Source of the DNA: Filimonas lacunae
Lineage (GTDB): Bacteria; Bacteroidota; Bacteroidia; Chitinophagales; Chitinophagaceae
Direction: 5' to 3'
Length of the DNA: 64,000 nt
Assembly: GCF_002355595.1 (NCBI RefSeq)
Contig: NZ_AP017422.1
Location: forward strand, 6,700,823-6,764,822
Both the position numbers and the translations under genes were made by a program. Of the stretch, positions 61,515 to 64,000 are shown in pieces. A model generated the notes under the pieces. That model was not told the DNA's origin, did no database searches, and was given only the letters and a program-made list of their open reading frames with translations. Numbering within the stretch: position 1 is the stretch's first letter; each line of letters begins with the position of its first letter.

Positions 61515-63761
61515 TTATTGTAATTCAAATGTGGCTTCCTGCACGTCTTTGGAGTTGCCACCTACCATTACAGAGAACTTGCCTTTTTCCAGCACTGGTG
61601 CGCCAGTGGCATCGTAAAAGTGGAGCAGGTCATCTGTAATAGTGAACGTTATCTGTTTGCTTTCGCCTTTTTTCAAGGCTATTTTCTGGAAGCCTTTTAG
61701 CTCCTGTACCGGGCGGATAAGCGAAGCGGCATGATCGCGCAGGTATAATTGCACCACTTCTTCGCCATCGTAGTTGCCGGTGTTGGCTACGGTAATAGTA
61801 GCCTGTATAGAAGCGCCTTTTTGCTTGGTAGTTTTGCTTAGCTGCAGGTTGGAATAAGTATAGCTGGTGTAGCTTAAACCATATCCGAAAGGATATAATG
61901 GCTCGCGGGGGATATCGCGGTAACGGCTATACCAGTTGCCCATGCCGTCTGTTTCTTTAGGACGGCCGGTGTTGTAATGATTGTAATATACCGGTATCTG
62001 GCCTATGGCATAAGGAAAGCTCATCACCGTTTTGGCGGTGGGGTTATAAGCACCTGATAACACATGTGCAATGGCATTACCGCTTTCTGTGCCTAATATC
62101 CAGCTATACACAATGGCATCTACCAAACCTTCTGTGGCGGTTAATACCAGTGGCCGGCCGGAGGATACAACTGCAACTACTTTTTTACCGGTGGCTTTTA
62201 AGGCTTTCAATAAAGCAATTTGATTGGCGGGGATTTCAGGCGCGGCCAGGGAACGGTCTTCACCGGCCATTTTACCACTCAGGCCAATGTTTACCACTAC
62301 TACATCAGCAGCCTGTGCATTGGTTACTGCTTCATTCACCAGTGCTTCATTGGCACTACCATCGGCCTGGTAGCCTGCGGCATAGCTTACTTTATCCGCA
62401 CCCCATGCTTTTTCCAAACCTTCGCGTAAGGATACTGCCTGTTTGTAATCACCTTGTGCAATCCAGAAGTCAAACATATCCTCTTTGCTGCTGGCGTATA
62501 AACCTACCAGGGCTATTTTGCTGCTGGTTTGCAGCGGCAGCGCCTGGTTATTGTTCTTAAGCAATACAATGCTGCCTTCGGCTGCACGTAGCGCTTCCTG
62601 TCTGTGTGCTGTGGTGAATAAAGTAGATTGTTCACGGCCATCTATATTGTATTTATACGGCGTATCGAACAGGCCCAGGGTAAACTTGATACTTAAAATG
62701 CGGGCAACGGTTTCGTCCAGTTCCCTTTCGGTAATCTTGCCTTGCTTTACCAGTTCGGGGATATGGGCAAAGGTGACTTTCGATTCCATGTCAATCATGC
62801 TACCTGCTTTAAATGCTTTTAAGGCAGCGTCTTCTTCATTCTCAGCATATCCCCAGGTGATCATTTCGCCAAACGATGCCCAGTCACTTACCAGGAAACC
62901 TTTAAAACCCCATTGTTTTTTCAGCACATCGGTTACCAGGTATTTGCTGGCGCTTACCGGCACGTTTTCAAAAATATTAAAGCCGTTCATTACACTGGCG
63001 GCCCCCGCATCTACTGCGGCTTTATAAGGTGGAAGGTATTTGTTCCATAAAGCCACACGGCTTACATCGGTGTAGTTATACTCACGGCCCGATTCTACCA
63101 CGCCATAACCGGCAAAGTGCTTAACACAGGCCAATATATGCTCGTTATCCAAACCTGCCTGTAACCCTTTTACCCGGGCGGCAGATACTAAGCTCCCATA
63201 CCAGGGATCTTCCCCTATGCCTTCCATTACACGGCCCCAGCGTGGATCGTTGCTGATATCGCACATAGGTGCAAACGTCCAGGTAATACCTGCGGAAGAA
63301 GCTTCTTTAGCGGCCACGCCTGCGTTGGCGGTTATCTGGTTCAGGTTCCAGCTACAGGCTTCGGCCAATGGTATCGGGAAAATTGTTTTATAGCCATGTA
63401 TCACATCATAACCAAACAACAGGGGAATACCCAGCCTGCTTTGTTCTACAGCAATGGTTTGCACAGCTTTGGTTTCGGCAGAACCTATTACGTTTAACAT
63501 AGACCCCACTTTGCCTTCACGCACCATCTGCATTTTGGCCTGCTGACCAGCATCGTTTAAAGCAGGGCCTGTAAATGCGCCGCCATTCAACTGGTTCAGC
63601 TGACCTGCTTTTTCGGTAACGGTCATGCGTTTGAGCAAATCTGCTACACGGGTAGCTACAGGAAGGTTTTTATTTTTATAGGCCGGAAGCGGCTCTTTGG
63701 TTTGTGCCATACCCAGCCCTGCCATAGCAGTAGCCAGGATAAATAATGCTGTTTTTTTCAT
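61515..63761 (-). CDS. bglX: Secreted glycoside hydrolase family 3 beta-glucosidase-like enzyme (BglX type)
   Basis: A 748-residue exported protein (signal peptide to about residue 19). The GH3 N-terminal barrel has 'LLFGYDVIHGYKTIFPIPLAEACSW', spread over neighbouring motifs, 'CVKHFAGYG' and the nucleophile D293 in 'GFLVSDWASFG'. The middle alpha/beta sandwich includes 'VVVVNIGLSGKMAGEDRSL' and the C-terminal Fn3-like domain ends 'VMVGGNSKDVQEATFELQ'. These hydrolyse beta-linked gluco-/manno-oligosaccharides. It lies between GH27 and an epimerase-like gene. Confidence 0.93.
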   Translation of the reverse strand: MKKTALFILATAMAGLGMAQTKEPLPAYKNKNLPVATRVADLLKRMTVTEKAGQLNQLNGGAFTGPALNDAGQQAKMQMVREGKVGSMLNVIGSAETKAVQTIAVEQSRLGIPLLFGYDVIHGYKTIFPIPLAEACSWNLNQITANAGVAAKEASSAGITWTFAPMCDISNDPRWGRVMEGIGEDPWYGSLVSAARVKGLQAGLDNEHILACVKHFAGYGVVESGREYNYTDVSRVALWNKYLPPYKAAVDAGAASVMNGFNIFENVPVSASKYLVTDVLKKQWGFKGFLVSDWASFGEMITWGYAENEEDAALKAFKAGSMIDMESKVTFAHIPELVKQGKITERELDETVARILSIKFTLGLFDTPYKYNIDGREQSTLFTTAHRQEALRAAEGSIVLLKNNNQALPLQTSSKIALVGLYASSKEDMFDFWIAQGDYKQAVSLREGLEKAWGADKVSYAAGYQADGSANEALVNEAVTNAQAADVVVVNIGLSGKMAGEDRSLAAPEIPANQIALLKALKATGKKVVAVVSSGRPLVLTATEGLVDAIVYSWILGTESGNAIAHVLSGAYNPTAKTVMSFPYAIGQIPVYYNHYNTGRPKETDGMGNWYSRYRDIPREPLYPFGYGLSYTSYTYSNLQLSKTTKQKGASIQATITVANTGNYDGEEVVQLYLRDHAASLIRPVQELKGFQKIALKKGESKQITFTITDDLLHFYDATGAPVLEKGKFSVMVGGNSKDVQEATFELQ

Positions 63762-63777
63762 ATAGCCGTTTTTATAG

Positions 63778-63999
63778 TTAGTTCTCCAATGTACTATTAT
63801 GCGATAAGCTTTCGTTGATACGCCGGATCAGCTCTATACAGGCCCGGCCATTGTGATAAGGACATTTCCAGAAACCTGCTTTATCTTCCCCATTCATGAT
63901 ACTGTAATCTTCTTTCACCCCCCAAAACCACTCGCCCCCTTCTTTATCTAAGATATGATTACGGGTAAACTCCCAGGTTTGTACAGATTGCTCCAGGTA
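63778..63999 (-). CDS. N-acylglucosamine/cellobiose 2-epimerase-like protein, C-terminal part (truncated by the window)
   Basis: The minus-strand frame entering at 63999 runs 73 residues to TAA at 63778-63780. Residues 'GEWFWGVKEDYSIMNGEDKAGFWKCPYHNGRACIE', read as two adjoining motifs, match the C-terminal active-site region of cellobiose 2-epimerases (the KCPYHN stretch). The enzyme would convert the reducing-end sugar of beta-1,4-disaccharides, for example mannobiose to mannosylglucose. Upstream of the GH3 gene on the same strand, 17 bp apart. Start lies outside the window. Confidence 0.8.
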   Translation of the reverse strand, partial: YLEQSVQTWEFTRNHILDKEGGEWFWGVKEDYSIMNGEDKAGFWKCPYHNGRACIELIRRINESLSHNSTLEN

Positions 64000-64000
64000 T

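Noticed and set aside
62485-63027. 180-aa plus-strand frame inside the GH3 gene
   Set aside because: Shadow of GH3 coding sequence; the sense frame holds the catalytic motif.

Overview
The window looks like chromosome from a Gram-negative Bacteroidota, most likely Chitinophagaceae. The evidence is a SusC/SusD pair, a one-protein hybrid two-component regulator, FecR and sigma-like sequence, many SPI/SPII-type exported proteins, TAnnTTTG-type -7 boxes in place of classical -10 boxes, and starts without Shine-Dalgarno sequences. I see no rRNA, tRNA, CRISPR array, insertion sequence or phage structural gene. Most of the window is chromosomal backbone plus two polysaccharide-use clusters and several accessory pieces.

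Layout. 1-5.3 kb: end of a GNAT-like protein, a TlpA-like thiol-disulfide protein, a small hypothetical, and an AraC regulator divergent from an aldehyde dehydrogenase-DUF779 pair. 5.35-7.7 kb: a single ORF that joins an ECF sigma region 2 to a transmembrane FecR anti-sigma domain, then a fatty acid desaturase. 7.8-11.9 kb (minus strand): a peptide export operon with a double-glycine peptide, an HlyD adaptor, a C39-peptidase ABC transporter and an AHSA1-type protein. 12.1-19.6 kb (minus): an eight-gene lipid modification operon (desaturase, DUF1475, DUF1295, two cyclopropane-synthase-like methyltransferases, esterase, FAD oxidoreductase, DUF1365). 19.7-27.9 kb: mostly housekeeping genes (M1 peptidase, HD hydrolase, thioesterase, radical SAM/DUF4130 DNA-repair pair, GAF-PAS protein).

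27.9-47 kb (minus): a polysaccharide utilization locus. Reading in transcription order: HTCS regulator, then (after an inserted XRE-S24 repressor and a divergent DnaA-domain-IV-like gene) SusC, SusD, two glycan-binding-type lipoproteins, a parallel beta-helix protein, GH88, a BNR_4 protein and GH43. GH88 acts on unsaturated uronyl sugars left by lyases, so the substrate is probably a uronic-acid-containing glycan such as a pectic or arabinogalactan-type polysaccharide.

47-64 kb: DUF2071, a DUF3857/transglutaminase protein and TspO, followed by an approximately 0.9 kb AT-rich gene-free region filled with nested inverted and direct repeats. Then come a helical/Fn3-like protein, an outer-membrane barrel protein, an SMC-kleisin operon (DUF3375, DUF4194, MukB-like ATPase; MksFEB, equivalent to Wadjet JetABC but with no JetD beside it), CorA, and the end of a second carbohydrate cluster (GH27, GH3, and the C-terminus of a cellobiose 2-epimerase-like protein) that suggests galactomannan use.

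The strongest candidates for something not well described are the 80-residue Gly/Leu-rich double-glycine peptide with its dedicated exporter, the sigma-region-2/FecR fusion, the operator-like repeat array between the S24 repressor and the DnaA-like gene, and the repeat-filled non-coding region at 50.6-51.4 kb. All functions are read from motifs by eye; no database search was run.
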